DNA of 64,000 nucleotides from Gossypium raimondii (Eukaryota; Streptophyta; Magnoliopsida; Malvales; Malvaceae). Positions within the stretch are counted from its first letter, which is position 1. Every line of letters begins with the position of its first letter. A program made the position numbers and the translations under genes. This document shows, piece by piece, positions 22,196-35,117 of this stretch. The stretch is taken from the NCBI RefSeq assembly GCF_025698545.1, contig NC_068566.1:47161192-47225191 (forward strand). Direction: 5' to 3'. The notes beneath the pieces are model-generated. The model had not been told where the DNA came from and did no database searches. It saw nothing but the letters and a program-made list of their open reading frames with translations.

Positions 22196-24175
22196 TTTTT
22201 TTTATTTCGAAAACCTCGCACCAACAAATTTAACAAATAAAAAAATAAAAATGTTAGTAACTGGACTTGAATTATAAAATTTGAAAAGTAAAGCGACTAG
22301 ATTCTTAGAAATAAAATTACATACTCGAAATTTAAGAGAGTTTGGACAACAATATTAGGTCCGAAAAATGGACTTAGATAAAAGATTATTTTGGTTTAAA
22401 ATATGAGTCGAGCTCGGGCTTAAAAATTCATGGCTCAAGCCATTTTCTAATTTTCTAATATATTATATTATGTTATTTTTATATATTACGTAAATTATTA
22501 TGGAAGATAAATATGTAGTAATATATATAATATTATAATGCAAACATTAACAAATGTTAAGATGGCTATATAAAATTTTAATAAATGGAAAACTATATAA
22601 ATCTATTAAATATTAAAATAAAAATAATATAAATATTTTCCAAAAAAATTAGTTAATCATTTATAAATACGAGCTATTTCAAGAAAATTTTAAGTTTATA
22701 TTTCGCATCAAGCAGACTTGAATAAACATAAAGTGTGTTGATACTACACTTAAGTCTGGAATAACTTAACTCATAGCATCTCTAAATACGAATGAGTTAT
22801 ACCTTATTCTCATTTTGATATTCAAAAGATTTTTTTAATTTAAGGTACTTAAATTATTATTTTATCTCTTTTATCTAAATATATATATATTATATCTAAC
22901 AAAAACATGCCACATAGTATGTTTTTATTGGTTGATATTATTTTTTAATTGTGAAAAATAATAGTTTTCTGACCAAATATTTTAATATATATATATATAC
23001 ACACACTAAACTAGGAATTAAATTATATACCAATATGATATCATTTTACATTTTTTTATTGTAGGCATAAATAGTTATATTTACTTTTTAAAATAATTGC
23101 ATTTATTGGTTTTTAAATGTTATAATTAAAATTTCATACATATATTAGATTATGATACATCGATTTATGCAAGTGAAAAAATTCTATAATATATATTTAT
23201 TAAAAATTCATATAAAAAGCAAATGAAACTTTGGTTGAAACACTGTAAAATTAAATGTTTGAAAATAAATTAAGCATCAATTAAAATGATAAAAGTAAAT
23301 GTTTAAGATTCAAATAATGTCTTAGGTTTAAATCTCACTATGTCTTCTGATTTTTTATTTATTTATAAAATATAAATGAAAAAAACCTCATAATAATATA
23401 AATTATTATATAAAATGAATAGTTTTTTTTCATTTCCGATTGAATTATCATCAAATTGACTCGTGACACTAAATTAAAGGTATAAACAATTGTATTGAAT
23501 TAAAATTTATAGATCATATTACAAATAGAATCAAAGTTTATATTTTAATTAATTTATTTGAATTAGTTACAACTTAATTAATAATTGTTTTATATAGATT
23601 TCTAAGTTCATAAATTTGTGTAATATTTTAGTTATTTTTATTTGAACCATGTCATATACTTTTTTATCTCAATTTACTTTATATTTTATATAAACTATCA
23701 TAATTATATAATTTTAATTTTAAATTTATTTACTAAAATATTAGAAAATATTATTTAATATAATTAAAATTATTTTTGTATTTATTTAAGAAATCTAGTG
23801 TTTAATAAATGATGTGAGTGGGTTAGTTTGTTTTTTTACACACAAAATCAAAAGAAAAAAATACGCTTGAATTATGTTTGATTAATTAAGTAAAATAATG
23901 GTCCAACTGATGGTATAGCCCCACGCAATCTGGTTTAAACAACTATCCCACGCAATTATCAAAAATTTGAACCATATTACCTATCAATAAAGTACTGAAA
24001 TTTTAACCACAAATATCAACTGTAAAATATACCCAAAGTATCAAAACCACATGAGCTCTTATTACTCTCCTGATTCTAACACAAGCGCTCACACAAAAGC
24101 ATACACTACTAGCAGTTCATCAACATCCTAATTAACCAATAAAAATTTATTGACCGCTATTACTTGAAGCAGCAA
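22196..24175. repeat. Array unit 4: AT-rich blocks upstream of gene B's 3' end
   Basis: The promoter-flank block (taagtgagatttttttt, as at 17870) is followed by a diverged copy of the common AT-rich block (22480-23890) and the gaaatctagtgtttaataaa motif at 23789. A short GGGCC-foldback-like fragment lies at 22345-22450. The cassette, foldback and RNase H parts of other units are absent. No gene is seen. Confidence 0.65.
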
Positions 24176-27100
24176 TTACTCTAGCCGTTGTTTCTTCTTT
24201 AATTTGGCCAACTCTAGAATGGATTCTTGGATAGCTTCTTCCAATCTCTTTATCTTTGCTTGATTCTCCAATGTTTCAAGTAGCCATGAAAGTTCCAAAC
24301 CAGTGACCTCCATGTCTTTCACCTTTACCAAAATATCATCAATCTCAGTTAGCTCAAGCTTACCAAGATTGCTTTCTAATTTCAAGTAAATTTCAGCGAG
24401 AGCATTCATAATGTTGCTTTGAAACACTCGATCTTTCAATTGAAACTGGTCAGCAAAGTGAGCATGGTTTTGAAATATTTTATTGAGCGCATCAGCATTG
24501 CGTTGATAAACCTCGTATCCTTTGATGACGGCAGCTGTGACATCAAAGGTAATTAAAGATCCTGTCTTTATATATTAATTCAAAGAAAAAATAAATTCAT
24601 TAAATAGTAGCTTGCAGCCATTACTTGAAATCAAATTATCGAGCCAACTTTCCAAGGGCGAATCAGTCAGAAACTCTTCAATGTCTAATGAGTCTCCCAA
24701 AGCACCCATAGGGTTAGAAGATTCAGGATTCAAATGAGCTGGAGGAATCTATAAGCAAAAGAGAACCAGAAATTGGTCCAAAAATAAGCAGATAAAATTA
24801 AAAGCTTTGCAACATTATAACACAACAAATAAGGAGAAAAGTAAACAGCATTACGCATAGAATTAATAACTGACAGCTTTCCTACTCAGGATTTCTTTTT
24901 TGTGTGTTTCTACCTGATATTTCTTGTTTCGGTTTAGTTTCTTACCATAAATGTGGCATCAACTAGACAGTCCTGAAATAACTATTTGAAGTTTGAGTGT
25001 TCATGTCTTACGGTATAATATTAAAGTTTTGGATTCAAGCTGGTACATTAACTTGAATGCACAGTAGCAGGATAGCATTTTCTCTACAACTACATGTAAC
25101 CAAGAGAATTAATGAAGAAATTAAACAAAAATGAATGGTGATGTATAGTTTGCAAAAGATAAAATAGACAGCTCATTAAAGGAATGACAAGTTCTACATA
25201 CATGGCAGCAGGAATAAGTGAGAAGAGCTAAAAACTTAATTGGTCAACGAGGTGATCATGGGCCGGGCCGGGCCAGGTTTGGCCAGGGCCCAGACAAATT
25301 TTTAGGCCCATTTTCTAGACCCGGGCCCAACCCGGCCCAAAATATGGGCCTAAAAATCTGTCCAAGTCCAGCCAAAAAGAAAATTGCTGAGCCCGAGCCC
25401 AACCCCAACCCGGCCCGGCCCATATTAAATTTTACAACACCAAAAAAGTATATATTTAATATATATTTGATTAAAAATTATATTTGATTAAAAATATAAA
25501 ATATATATTTAATATATAATTCGGTTCGGGCCCAGCCCGGGCCAAAAAAGTTTTGCCTAATGCCCGGCCCATTTTCTAAACGGGCCTCGTTTTTTGCCCA
25601 AACCCATATTTCGGGCCTATATTTTTACCCGAACCTTCCATTTTCGGGCGGGCCATCAGGCCGGGCCAGGTAACCCAACCCATGATCACCTCATCAACGT
25701 ATTGTTATAACTGAATATTAAACTTCATCTTTGCATCATTCATTAAAATGATAGACAATAAGTTAGTGGACAATACATGCTTGCATTTTCAGGTCATAAT
25801 TTGATCTGTGAAACTCAAAATTCAATCCTTACCATCTTTTGGTCGCTTTGCATTTTCAATGTTAATGTCTCTAGTCTTCCTCCCACATATGTTAGGGTAA
25901 AATTCACTTCCTCAGCTAGTGTCTCTTCATCAATCATCTACATTCGAAATATATAAAGATGAGTAGCAAAGTGAAACAGAGAACAGAACAATAGAGGCAG
26001 ACAAGTTACTAAATGTTCGCCTCTTTAAGATTGTTCAAACAAATTACTAAGACAGAAATGTTATGGCAACGTTAATAAGTCTACTCCTTATTAACCTGAT
26101 GATAAACTATTTAGCAGGACTCATGTTTGCTACAATTACAATTTTTTTTCCTCCAAAAGGGTTTTCATGATAAATGTAAAATCTAATACTCCATTGATTA
26201 AAAGAGGACATCCTAACACTCCTTTTGCTATATATAATCCCTGCATGTAAACTTCAAATCGTACAATAGACTCATAATTCCTACCTGTAAATGTTCATTT
26301 TGATAGGTATATTATATTTAAAAAAATATATTCCTAATTTGAAAATTTTAGTTACCTTCAGCATTTGGTTTTACTCTTGATCTAGTAAACAAAGAAAAGA
26401 AAACAATAAATGAGAAAAACTATATGTCGGTTGATAAAATTTGTAAACTAGTGATATTTAGAAAGTATCTACACAAACCATAAATTATCACATTCAAAGT
26501 CCAAGTTGGATCTCAAAGCTCTTACCTTTGAGCCATGAAAGTGGAGTGTACATTGTTCATCTTCTACTTGCACGAAATGTCCTTGAATAGAATTTATAGG
26601 GTCCAGAATGTCATGCATCTTTGCACAACAAGACTCGGACACTTTACTTAGCAGACCCGAGACCTTGCCAAAAGCCTTTGCCTCCGTCATTGATTGCGCC
26701 TTTTGGTCAGAAATGGCATTTGCCTGGATATGCAAAATATAAAGCTAATAATGATTGATGTAAAGGAAAAACATAACGAGAGAAAGGAAACAGAGTGACA
26801 AAGAAATCGGTATTGCCTGCGCAAGATCCTCTTGAAGGGATTGTATCTCCTCCTTTGACATGTATGCTGTTTGATCTAAAAATATAAAGAAAACAAACAA
26901 GAAATAATAAAATATTAATGTCGATGATTAATCAACACATAATATGTCTTCAAATATCATACCTAAGCCATTAATCTCATCTGTATAGTCTTGGTTTGGA
27001 ACTAAAATTTCTGACTGGTTCAATACCGATTCGATCAATCGGAATGCCTCTTTTACTTTCGTATTTTGGTTGATACTCTCCTTCATCATCTTTTTCAGCA

Positions 27101-28289
27101 TTTTCAATCCAAATTGCGGGTCTTCGAGTTGAGCAATCGCCTCTACTACTTTCATTACTTTTAACTCCCATGAGGTCTAAATAACAAATTTAAGAAAGAT
27201 ATGTACTAAGAATTTGCCTAAAACATGTGGTCTGCAAAATAAATTTAAATATATTAACAATTAAAATTTTCATACAGTAGAAAAGAAAACATTACCGCAG
27301 TTGAAATACTCTCATCACCCAATATAATACGTAACAGCTTTACCACTTCAGTCCAGCAACTCTGCATATAGAGTTGAAAACAACTCAACCATTAATAGGA
27401 AATAAAGAACTAAGTACCCTTCGTTCTGAGCTGAATTTTTTTACAGCTTTAGAAACGATTCAACCTCTTGCAATTCATTTTTGCTCTTCATATCTTCCAG
27501 CTGCATAAAGGCCTCTTGTATTTTCACTTTTTTATCGTCCCACCACCGCTGCATAATAAATTTAGAAGGGAATGTTACTTAAAAAATCATCAAAAACGAA
27601 TTGTAATAATAAATTTAAATTTATAGAAAAGAATTTTTAAAAAAGTTAAAACTATAAAGCAGAGAGAAAACTTTACTATATTTGAAATACTGTCATCACC
27701 CAGTATCATACATAACATCTTGACCACTTCATCCCAGCAATCCTGCAAATGGAGGAGAAAAATAATTGCACAGGTAATCAATTATGAGAAAAGATGAAGC
27801 TTTTTCAAAAAAAAAAAAATTACATTCTTCCTTCCTCGATGATTAAAACTTCTTTGACATTTTGGTTGTTCATTGCCATTACCCTCCATGTATTCCTTCA
27901 AGCTAAAATATGGGAAGTGCACTTTGTAGACAAAAAAAAAAAAAAACCGAAAAATGATAAATTAGAGAAGAAAAAAAAAACTAAACATAAAAAAGAGAAT
28001 AAGATCTAAATTAGAAACCGGAAGTTCAATTTGAAACTATAGCAAATCTACAACAAACTACATAAATCCTAATAAATTTAAAGTTAAATTTCAAAGAAGA
28101 AGAATATCCTCCTCACTTCTTTTCCATTTAAGCAAAGAGAACAAGAGCAAAGTGAGATTCGATTCCTTACCTTTTCAGAGAAAAAACTTTTCCTTGTTTA
28201 GCCTTACCCTTTAACATTTTAAGCCATTTTATAGAAGAAATTAATATATCCTTCGTTTTCCTTTTCTTTTTTTTTCCCTTTCTCGCCAT
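24176..28289 (-). pseudogene. Gene B: paralogue of gene A with damaged first exons
   Basis: Exons by homology to A: 28289-28171, 27916-27824, 27742-27677, 27548-27465, 27361-27296, 27176-26963, 26875-26817, 26723-26526, 25937-25833, 24748-24625, 24561-24176. Exons 3-11 are open and in phase. Exon 1 is 119 nt against 123 in A and ends out of frame. The acceptor before exon 2 reads AC instead of AG. Translation could still start at the ATG inside exon 2 (MEGNGNEQPK), giving a slightly shorter protein without the Lys-rich N-terminus, so function is not excluded. The last exon has GYEVYQRNADALNKIF, then MNALAEI and a GLELSWLLETLEN helix, a pattern like the C-terminal helices of plant MATH/coiled-coil proteins (weak, from memory). 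Intron 9 holds a foldback element that A lacks. Confidence 0.65.
25249..25692. mobile_element. GGGCC-rich foldback element in intron 9 of gene B
   Basis: The 14-bp ends GAGGTGATCATGGG and CCCATGATCACCTC are perfect inverted repeats, continuing inward as GGGCC-rich arms around an AT-rich centre. The matching intron of gene A goes straight through (aattggtcgatgagtattg), so this is a clean insertion. Flanks suggest a short duplication (tcaac). No coding frame belongs to it. Confidence 0.88.
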
Positions 28290-30189
28290 GAATACTGTAG
28301 CTTCGCGCGACTGCTATAAGTCAAACCATACACTTCCCCATTCTCAAAACCTCATTCTTTTCTTTTCTTCTCTTTTTATTTTTAAGGCTCCCGGTGTTAT
28401 GATTCACTAGGCATTTTATAATGGTTAAATTTTGTCATAATAAATCCACCTACTCTTTTAATATTTAGAATTTTCTCTTAACGATTTTATTTTTTATTTT
28501 TTTAATTTCAAAATTCAAGTTTTTTAATTTAAAATATCACATAACAAATTTAATAAAAAATTAAATTACTAATAGTTGGACTTGAATTTAATAAAACATA
28601 CCACGTAGTATGTTTTATTTGATTAATGTTATTTTTTAATTGTGAAAAATTAATAGTTTTATGAGCAAATCTCTTTTAGAATATATATATATACTAAACT
28701 AGGAATTAAATTATATGCGGTATAATATCATTTTATATTTATTTATTGTAGACGTAATTAGCTATATTTATTTTTCAATATAATTGTATTTATTTGTTTT
28801 TAAATGCTACAGTTAAATAATAATTAAAATTTCATATATCTATTAGATTATGGCAAATTCACGATGTAAGTGAAAATTTTATATAAATATATATTGATTA
28901 AATATTTATATAAAAATAAATGAAACTTTGGTTAAAACGGTAATGTTAAATGTTTAAAATAAATTAAGCTCAATTAAAATGGTAAAATAAATGTTTAAGA
29001 TTCAAATCTTATCATGTATGATTTTTATTTATTTATAAAAATACAAAAGATAAAAATTTAAAAAAACCAACAAAAACCTCATAATAATATAAATTACTAT
29101 ATAAAATGAATGGTTTTTTTGTCGCTTCCTTATTGAATTTATATTAAGATAACTCGTGACACTAACTCAATTAAAGGTATAAACAATTGTATCAATTAAA
29201 ATTTATAGATCATATTAGAAATAGAATCAAAGTTTATATTTGAATTAATTACAACTTAATTAATAGTTGTTTTATATAGATTTTTGTAAGTTGATAAATT
29301 TGTGTAATATTTTAGTTATTTTTATTTGAACTATGTCATTTATTTTTTCAGCTCAATTTATTTTATAGTTTATATAAACTATCATAATTATATAATATTA
29401 AATTTAAATTTATAAAATATTAGAAAATATTATTTAAAGCAATTAAAATTATTTTTGTAAACTAATTATTTAAGAAATCTAGTGTTTAATAAATTATGTG
29501 AGTGGGTTAGTTTGTGTTTTTATATAAAAAATTAATTTTACTCATAATTATTTTCCACCCTTAAATCAAAAGAAAAATGCATTTAAATACGCTTGAATTA
29601 TTTTTTATTGATAGTTAAATTCTAATTTTAAAAATATTTAATTAATAATTAATTGTATAAAATAAATGATGAAATTGAAGTACTTAGATGAACCGCGCAT
29701 CAGTCCCTCCTTAAAATATATGCTGCGCGAATGGTTCAAATTCAAAGGCTATAAAGCATTATTAACTCGTGAGTAGTTACTAACCCCAAAATAACCACAA
29801 AACTTCTATCCTTAGAGGCTTTCATTTGAGGGGTTTAGTAGTTGGATTATTGATCTTGGTTAAATCCTGCTATTGGTTCTTGCATTTTATGATATTTGTA
29901 GATTTTAATTTGATTATTCTTAATTTTTATAATTTTTAAAATTTAAAATTACTGATCTCATCAAAAGATAATTGTTAAATTTATTAAGTTTTATTATTTC
30001 TAAAATCTAATGAATTAAACATATTATCATATGCGTAATGTTATGTTAGCTTATTATTTTCACATTTTACTTACTAAAAAATCCAGTTATCGTTTGCATC
30101 ACGGTTAAAATTTTAAAATTTCAGTCCATATATTAACAACTGTCGTTTGCGTTAAGACTAATATTTCAAAATTTGTTATACCTTGACAA

Positions 30190-30695
30190 TGACATGTAGT
30201 AGAACATAAGACGACACTTGCCAATGACTCTTCGTGGGGGACAGCCTACGAGCAACCCTCCGTTAGGTATCCTTTACAATGATCGTTCACGACGGACCCC
30301 CCACCCCATGAGCCCTAACTGAGCTACTTTAGAAATGATTTGCTATGGATCATCTGTGGACACCATTGAGACACAACAACCTCGTATAACCTTAATAAAG
30401 AGAATGTCAAAGCAAGACCACAATTGACTTATCACAGCCCTGCCACTTGAGTGACCACATGAGCAAGCCTATCTTTTGTATTGTTGGCTACATGGCAGTA
30501 CCAAACAAAATGACACCCTCTTATACACACCTCAAAGCATGAGAGCACAAGATCTAGTTCCTTCTTCCCCAAGAAAAACCTAAGTACTCTCCTTCCAACC
30601 TTCATCTTCTCCCTTGACCTCCCACTCTGGCTCTCCGCTTGTCATAGGTGAACCAACCATTTTGTCTCCAGCACCTTCTCCTCCTTATTACCTTT
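30190..30695 (+). repeat. Conserved non-coding cassette, copy 3
   Basis: Nearly identical to copy 1 at 15826 except for a deletion of about 18 bp (agtatcacatatggcgac missing near 30421) and a few substitutions. It has the same TATA-like sequence (ctcttatacacacc) and the same downstream CT-rich leader. Confidence 0.65.
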
Positions 30696-31002
30696 TTAAA
30701 ATCTTGTATCAATAAAATTCAAAAAGTAATTGAGTTTAACCAAATGGATTTAACTTATACAGTCCGATGGGTCAAAACTAAAATTTCAAATTTTAAAAAA
30801 TAAATAGCCTAAAATTGACCAATTCAAAAAGTACAAAGATCAAATTCAATCAAATTAAAATATAGAAACTAAATTCACAATTTTTACAATATAATAACTA
30901 AAAGCAAATTTTAACTTTGTTAATTATGATGCAAACCATATTCTAAATTTTCTAATATTGTAAATAAGATTTTCGTTTCATTATTATTTGTTAAATATAA
31001 TT

Positions 31003-31630
31003 AGACTTGTACATGGGTCGGGTTGGGCCCGAAATGTGGGAGGGTGTGGGCAAAAATATAAGTCCGAAAAATGAGTTTGGACAAAAAAATAAGGCCCGTT
31101 TAAAAAATGAGCCGGGCCTCGAGTAAGACATTTTTGCCCAGGCTCTGGCCCGGCCCAGCCCTAATTCACTAAAGGACAATTTTTTTTTAAAATATTATTT
31201 TCTTATTGTTTTCTCGCCATTTTGCTACCATTTTACTATTATGTTGCTACTATTTTATTGTCATTGTTTAGATATTGTATAAAACTTATTTTATTGTTAA
31301 TTTTGTTATTATTTTAAAGACATTTGTTAATTTTATTATTATTTTAGAGACATTTGCTTGTTAAGTTGCATCTATCTTAGTGTTATTTAAGCATACATAT
31401 TTTTTAAAATTTATTTTCAATTTGTTGAGAAATATTTATTTTAATGTTTTTAGTATTTTTGATGTATTATATATATATTTTAAAATTATATAAAAATTAA
31501 TCTAGGTGGGCTGGGTTGGGCCCAGATTTTAACATTTTTATTTAGGTCGGGCTTAAATAAAATTTTAAGCCCATTTAGCAAACGAGCCTAAATTTTTTGT
31601 TGAGCCCGGCTCGGCCCATACACACCCCTA
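31003..31630. mobile_element. GGGCC-rich foldback element, fuller copy
   Basis: Ends of the type gtacatgggtcgggttgggc and gcccggctcggcccatacac form imperfect inverted repeats around an AT-rich middle. It has the same internal order (phrases ending aatgagtttggac and tttagagacatttgc) as the fragments at 16668 and 51575. Confidence 0.75.
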
Positions 31631-32044
31631 AATATAATATTTGATACTTTGATTTTTTTTTAATTTGATACTAATCTATTTTTTATCAATTTAATATATA
31701 AATTTATAAATTATAAAGAATTGAAATTAAAAATTTAAAGGGGTCATAGCCCCTGGATCTCTTACTGGCTCGGCCACTAGGTACACTAAATAACAAATTT
31801 AGATGGCTAAAGTACAATAGAATTATTATACATGATGATATAAATCATATATGAAGCAAAATTAACACCCATCAATCTTGCTTCAAACTTCAAATTTATA
31901 TTACTTTTTATCTAAATCCAACATTTACTACTGTCACAATTATTATTTTTTATTGAAAATGCCAATAATCAACCCGTAATATCTCCATTATAGTCTTGGT
32001 TTGGAACTGGCATTCTCTGACTGCTTCAAACACAATTCTATGTC

Positions 32045-32590
32045 GTACGGGATTGTCCAGCTGCAGCGGGTGTTTGGCGGCAGCTCCTACCTACCAGTGC
32101 TCTACACAGCTTCTTATCTCTTGATTTTTTAGATTGGGTTAGGGAAAATCTGATGATGTTGAATAACGATCTCATTTTACTAATAACGTCGAGTGGCCAA
32201 CTGTTTTTGGGCTCGTTTTTTGGCGCTTACGGAAATATCAGAATGGGATGATATTTGGTACACATCATCATTCGTTACAGTCTATTGCGAGTGTTAGTCT
32301 TTGATGGGCTAAATGTATTAAGGCTAGGTATGAGCTTTCTTCGTCTGATGATTTTCCAGCAATGGTGAGAGAGAGAGATGACGAAGGCGCTGTTGAAGGG
32401 TGGACCAAGTTAAATGTTGATACTGTGCAGTCAGGAGTGTTCCATCTGGTGTGGCAGTGGGCGGAGTTATTAGAGATTCCTCTGGCTCTTGGATTGTCAG
32501 TTTTAGGTAGAAGACTGGGATATGTTCTGTGATACAAGCTGATCTCTGGGACACAGGTTTGAAATTTCTAACTTCCTCCATGGATATAAC
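32045..32590 (+). pseudogene. LINE-type RNase H fragment in unit 5
   Basis: It begins RDCPAAAGVWRQLLPTSA, then LVFWRLRKYQNGMIF-like sequence with frameshifts. It then shows the first RNase H strand, WTKLNVDTVQSG, and GGVIRDSSGSWIVSF. The Asp in NVD corresponds to the first catalytic acid. The later RNase H core retained at 21380-21632 is missing here. This and the 21028 copy are complementary remains of one LINE tail. Confidence 0.7.
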
Positions 32591-33360
32591 ATGTGTGTCG
32601 TAAAAAAAAAATGAATTTTATATGTCAAACAACTATTCCTTTGATCTCGTCTTCATGCAACTGAGAGCAAGGACAGTAATCTCCTTTCTGCAATACCAGG
32701 GAACAAAGTTGAACCATCATTGAGCACAAGGTTATCATAGAGATCCTTCATATTATTCACATTACATTTCATGATAGATTTTTAAGTGTTAATAGAAAAA
32801 TAAATTAAATCCTAATTGAAAATTGTACATCTTAATAGAAAATTGACAAAAATATTAAAATTTTTAACATCTCAATTCAAATGTATTTTATGTTTATTTT
32901 TGAATTTTTATAAATATTTTATATTTTTAATTTTTTAATTTTTAAATTATTTTTGAGGTGACATATAAACAAATAATGTCATGTCAAGATAAAGTACACA
33001 TGGACTACCACGCAATTTATAAACTAACATTGTTAAAATTTTAATGTTTTAAATAACATTTTCATTAAAAAAGTCAAATTAACAAAAAAATATAATTGAA
33101 TATAAAAACAAAATAACGTTAAAGAATAATAAAAAATAGAGTTGATATGTGATGCATAATTTCATACATAGTCAACAATTTAATATTAATTCACATAACT
33201 TCAATTTTGATAATATATTTACTTGGTAGAGTATAAAAAAAATTAGAATGACGGAAAATTAAAAGAATAGAAAAATAGAAATATGGAATATAAATTTTTT
33301 TCTTTCCATCAGTTTGGCTATAAAAACTTTGTAAATAATTATACATATAAAATAATTACA

Positions 33361-35040
33361 TACATAAACCAACGTTATTATAACCAAATTGAACTGACAA
33401 TCGACTTGGATACCAGTTTGGAACAAGGTATTAGATCGACTGACCTGAGAGCTGGTTGAGTCGTCCGGCCGAACCGATTAAATAAACATTTGAATTGATT
33501 TTCTTTTAAAATTTTAAAATAATTTATAAAATTAAACCTAGAATATGGTTTTAATTTATAATGTTTTATAAAATTTAATTCCTTTTTATACCTAAATAAA
33601 ATTAAAATAAATTCCTCCAAAAACATTTTTCCCCTCTTTTCTCTTTAATTCTTATGGGCTGATTCTAAATGAAAACCCGGTCTAAGTACGCAATTTACTG
33701 GACCGGGCATTTCACGGCTAAATTTCAATGCTTTTGGGCCGGAGAACAATAATATTGACGGTCCATATATAACTAAAAATGATTTTGTCAATAAGTTGAT
33801 TTGATCTTTTTGGGTAATTTACATTTTAGATCATTCAACTTAGTACCAGGCTTCATATAGATCATAATTCTTTAATTTAATCAAATTACAACATTCAATT
33901 TTTACCCGAGTAACATATTACTTACTATATATAATGATTAAAAAAAGAAAAGAAAATCAACAAGTGGTTGGAAAAAGTGGAATTGGACTCTTTTTTCTTG
34001 TTCTCAAACATTTGAACCAAGTTCGAATCTTAAAATCAACATTGTTGAGAGGATTTTACCTGAATATCACCCCTAATCCGAACAGGACTAAGCTCGATTA
34101 TATCGAAAATGAGAGAGAGAAATGGATTCCCTTTCTCTTCTTAAGATGCTTTCCTTATCAAATTAGTTGGAGAGGTGGATATTATTATGATTTCAAAACT
34201 AATAATGATTATAAATATGGTAAAACCATTAAAAATAAAACCAAAATAAACTTGTTTTTCATATATATAATAAGGAAAGTTTATGTGGATATCGATCAAT
34301 GAAGTTTTATGTGGCTAAACTTATATTTTAACACATAAAAAGTAATAACCATACATCTTGACAAAAATTTAAATAAAATATACGAATTTCTTGGTAGACC
34401 AAAGTTGAAATTAGTCCAAATATTTTTAAGTTACAATAAATTATTTAGTTTCATTAATTAATTTTTTTTAGTTACAAAAACTCTAATATTTTTTAGTACT
34501 AAATTGAATAGAGCCGCTCTTGAAGCAACTATAGAGTAGAGTCGCAATAAAACAGAACCATGGCCACTTAAGAGCACAAAGTGGTTCGAACTATGGCCAC
34601 TGAAGAGTTAATTTAAGTGCAGGGACAATGCCAGAAAATTTTTTAGGGGGTCGAAATTAAATTATATTTCTTTACGATAGTAAAAATATAATTTTATCAT
34701 TTTAATATCTTATATCTTTATAATTTTTAAAGAATTAAATCAAATTTTTATCATTTTTGAGGTCTAAAATGCAATTTTACTATTACAAATTTAAAATTTT
34801 AAGTAACCTAAAGGGAAATTTTCCAATTTTTCAATAACAATAGAAAAAGACAATTTACCGAACTTACGCGAGATCTCACACATCATCAAAATACATCAAG
34901 AACCATGATTGCCTACGTATAGTGTAGAATCCCGTGTGCACTTTTTCTTAGTACCTAATCTTTGAAGAGCACGCGATTGAATTTCAATCATCTCATCTAT
35001 GTAAAAAGGGTGGTCCAAAAATACATCAATTGATCATAGA
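33361..35040. other. AT-rich intergenic region, no supported gene
   Basis: I see no exon-like sequence. A 122-codon frame at 33934-34302 has no recognisable motif and AT-driven composition. 34520-34610 contains two copies of a ggccactnaagagt phrase. 34630-34820 resembles a degenerate repeat also seen at 36010-36250 and 47130-47350 (phrases such as ttttatcat and ggtctaaaat). Confidence 0.5.
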
Positions 35041-35049
35041 ATAAATGTG

Positions 35050-35066
35050 TCTATATATATAAATAG
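35050..35066 (+). promoter_or_regulatory. Possible TATA box upstream of a hairpin
   Basis: ctatatatataaatagtgg is a good TATA-box match. It lies about 60-70 bp before an imperfect inverted repeat and no open frame follows. AT-rich DNA produces such strings by chance. Confidence 0.3.
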
Positions 35067-35117
35067 TGGTAGTCATTTTCCTTTTTTTGTCGCATTGTTG
35101 AGTTATTAAGCTCATTT

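Larger units (their letters stand above)
28290..33360. repeat. Array unit 5: upstream flank of gene B
   Basis: The most complete unit. Promoter flank (28310-28450), AT-rich blocks (28600-29700), a tgcgcgaatgg segment at 29723, the block at 29829, the cassette at 30190, AT-rich sequence, a foldback element at 31003, the ggatctcttactggctcggc segment at 31756, the RNase H fragment at 32045 and the 33220-33360 tail shared with unit 3. After about 33365 the similarity to other units stops. Confidence 0.75.

Noticed and set aside
25218-25487. Pro/Gly/Arg-rich 89-codon frame
   Set aside because: It is created by the GGGCC arms of the foldback element; similar frames appear in the other copies at 31000 and 51400.
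33934-34302. 122-codon plus-strand open frame
   Set aside because: The composition is what AT-rich DNA gives (Lys, Asn, Ile, Phe, Tyr), with no motif, no splice context, no conserved partner in the window and no promoter signal.
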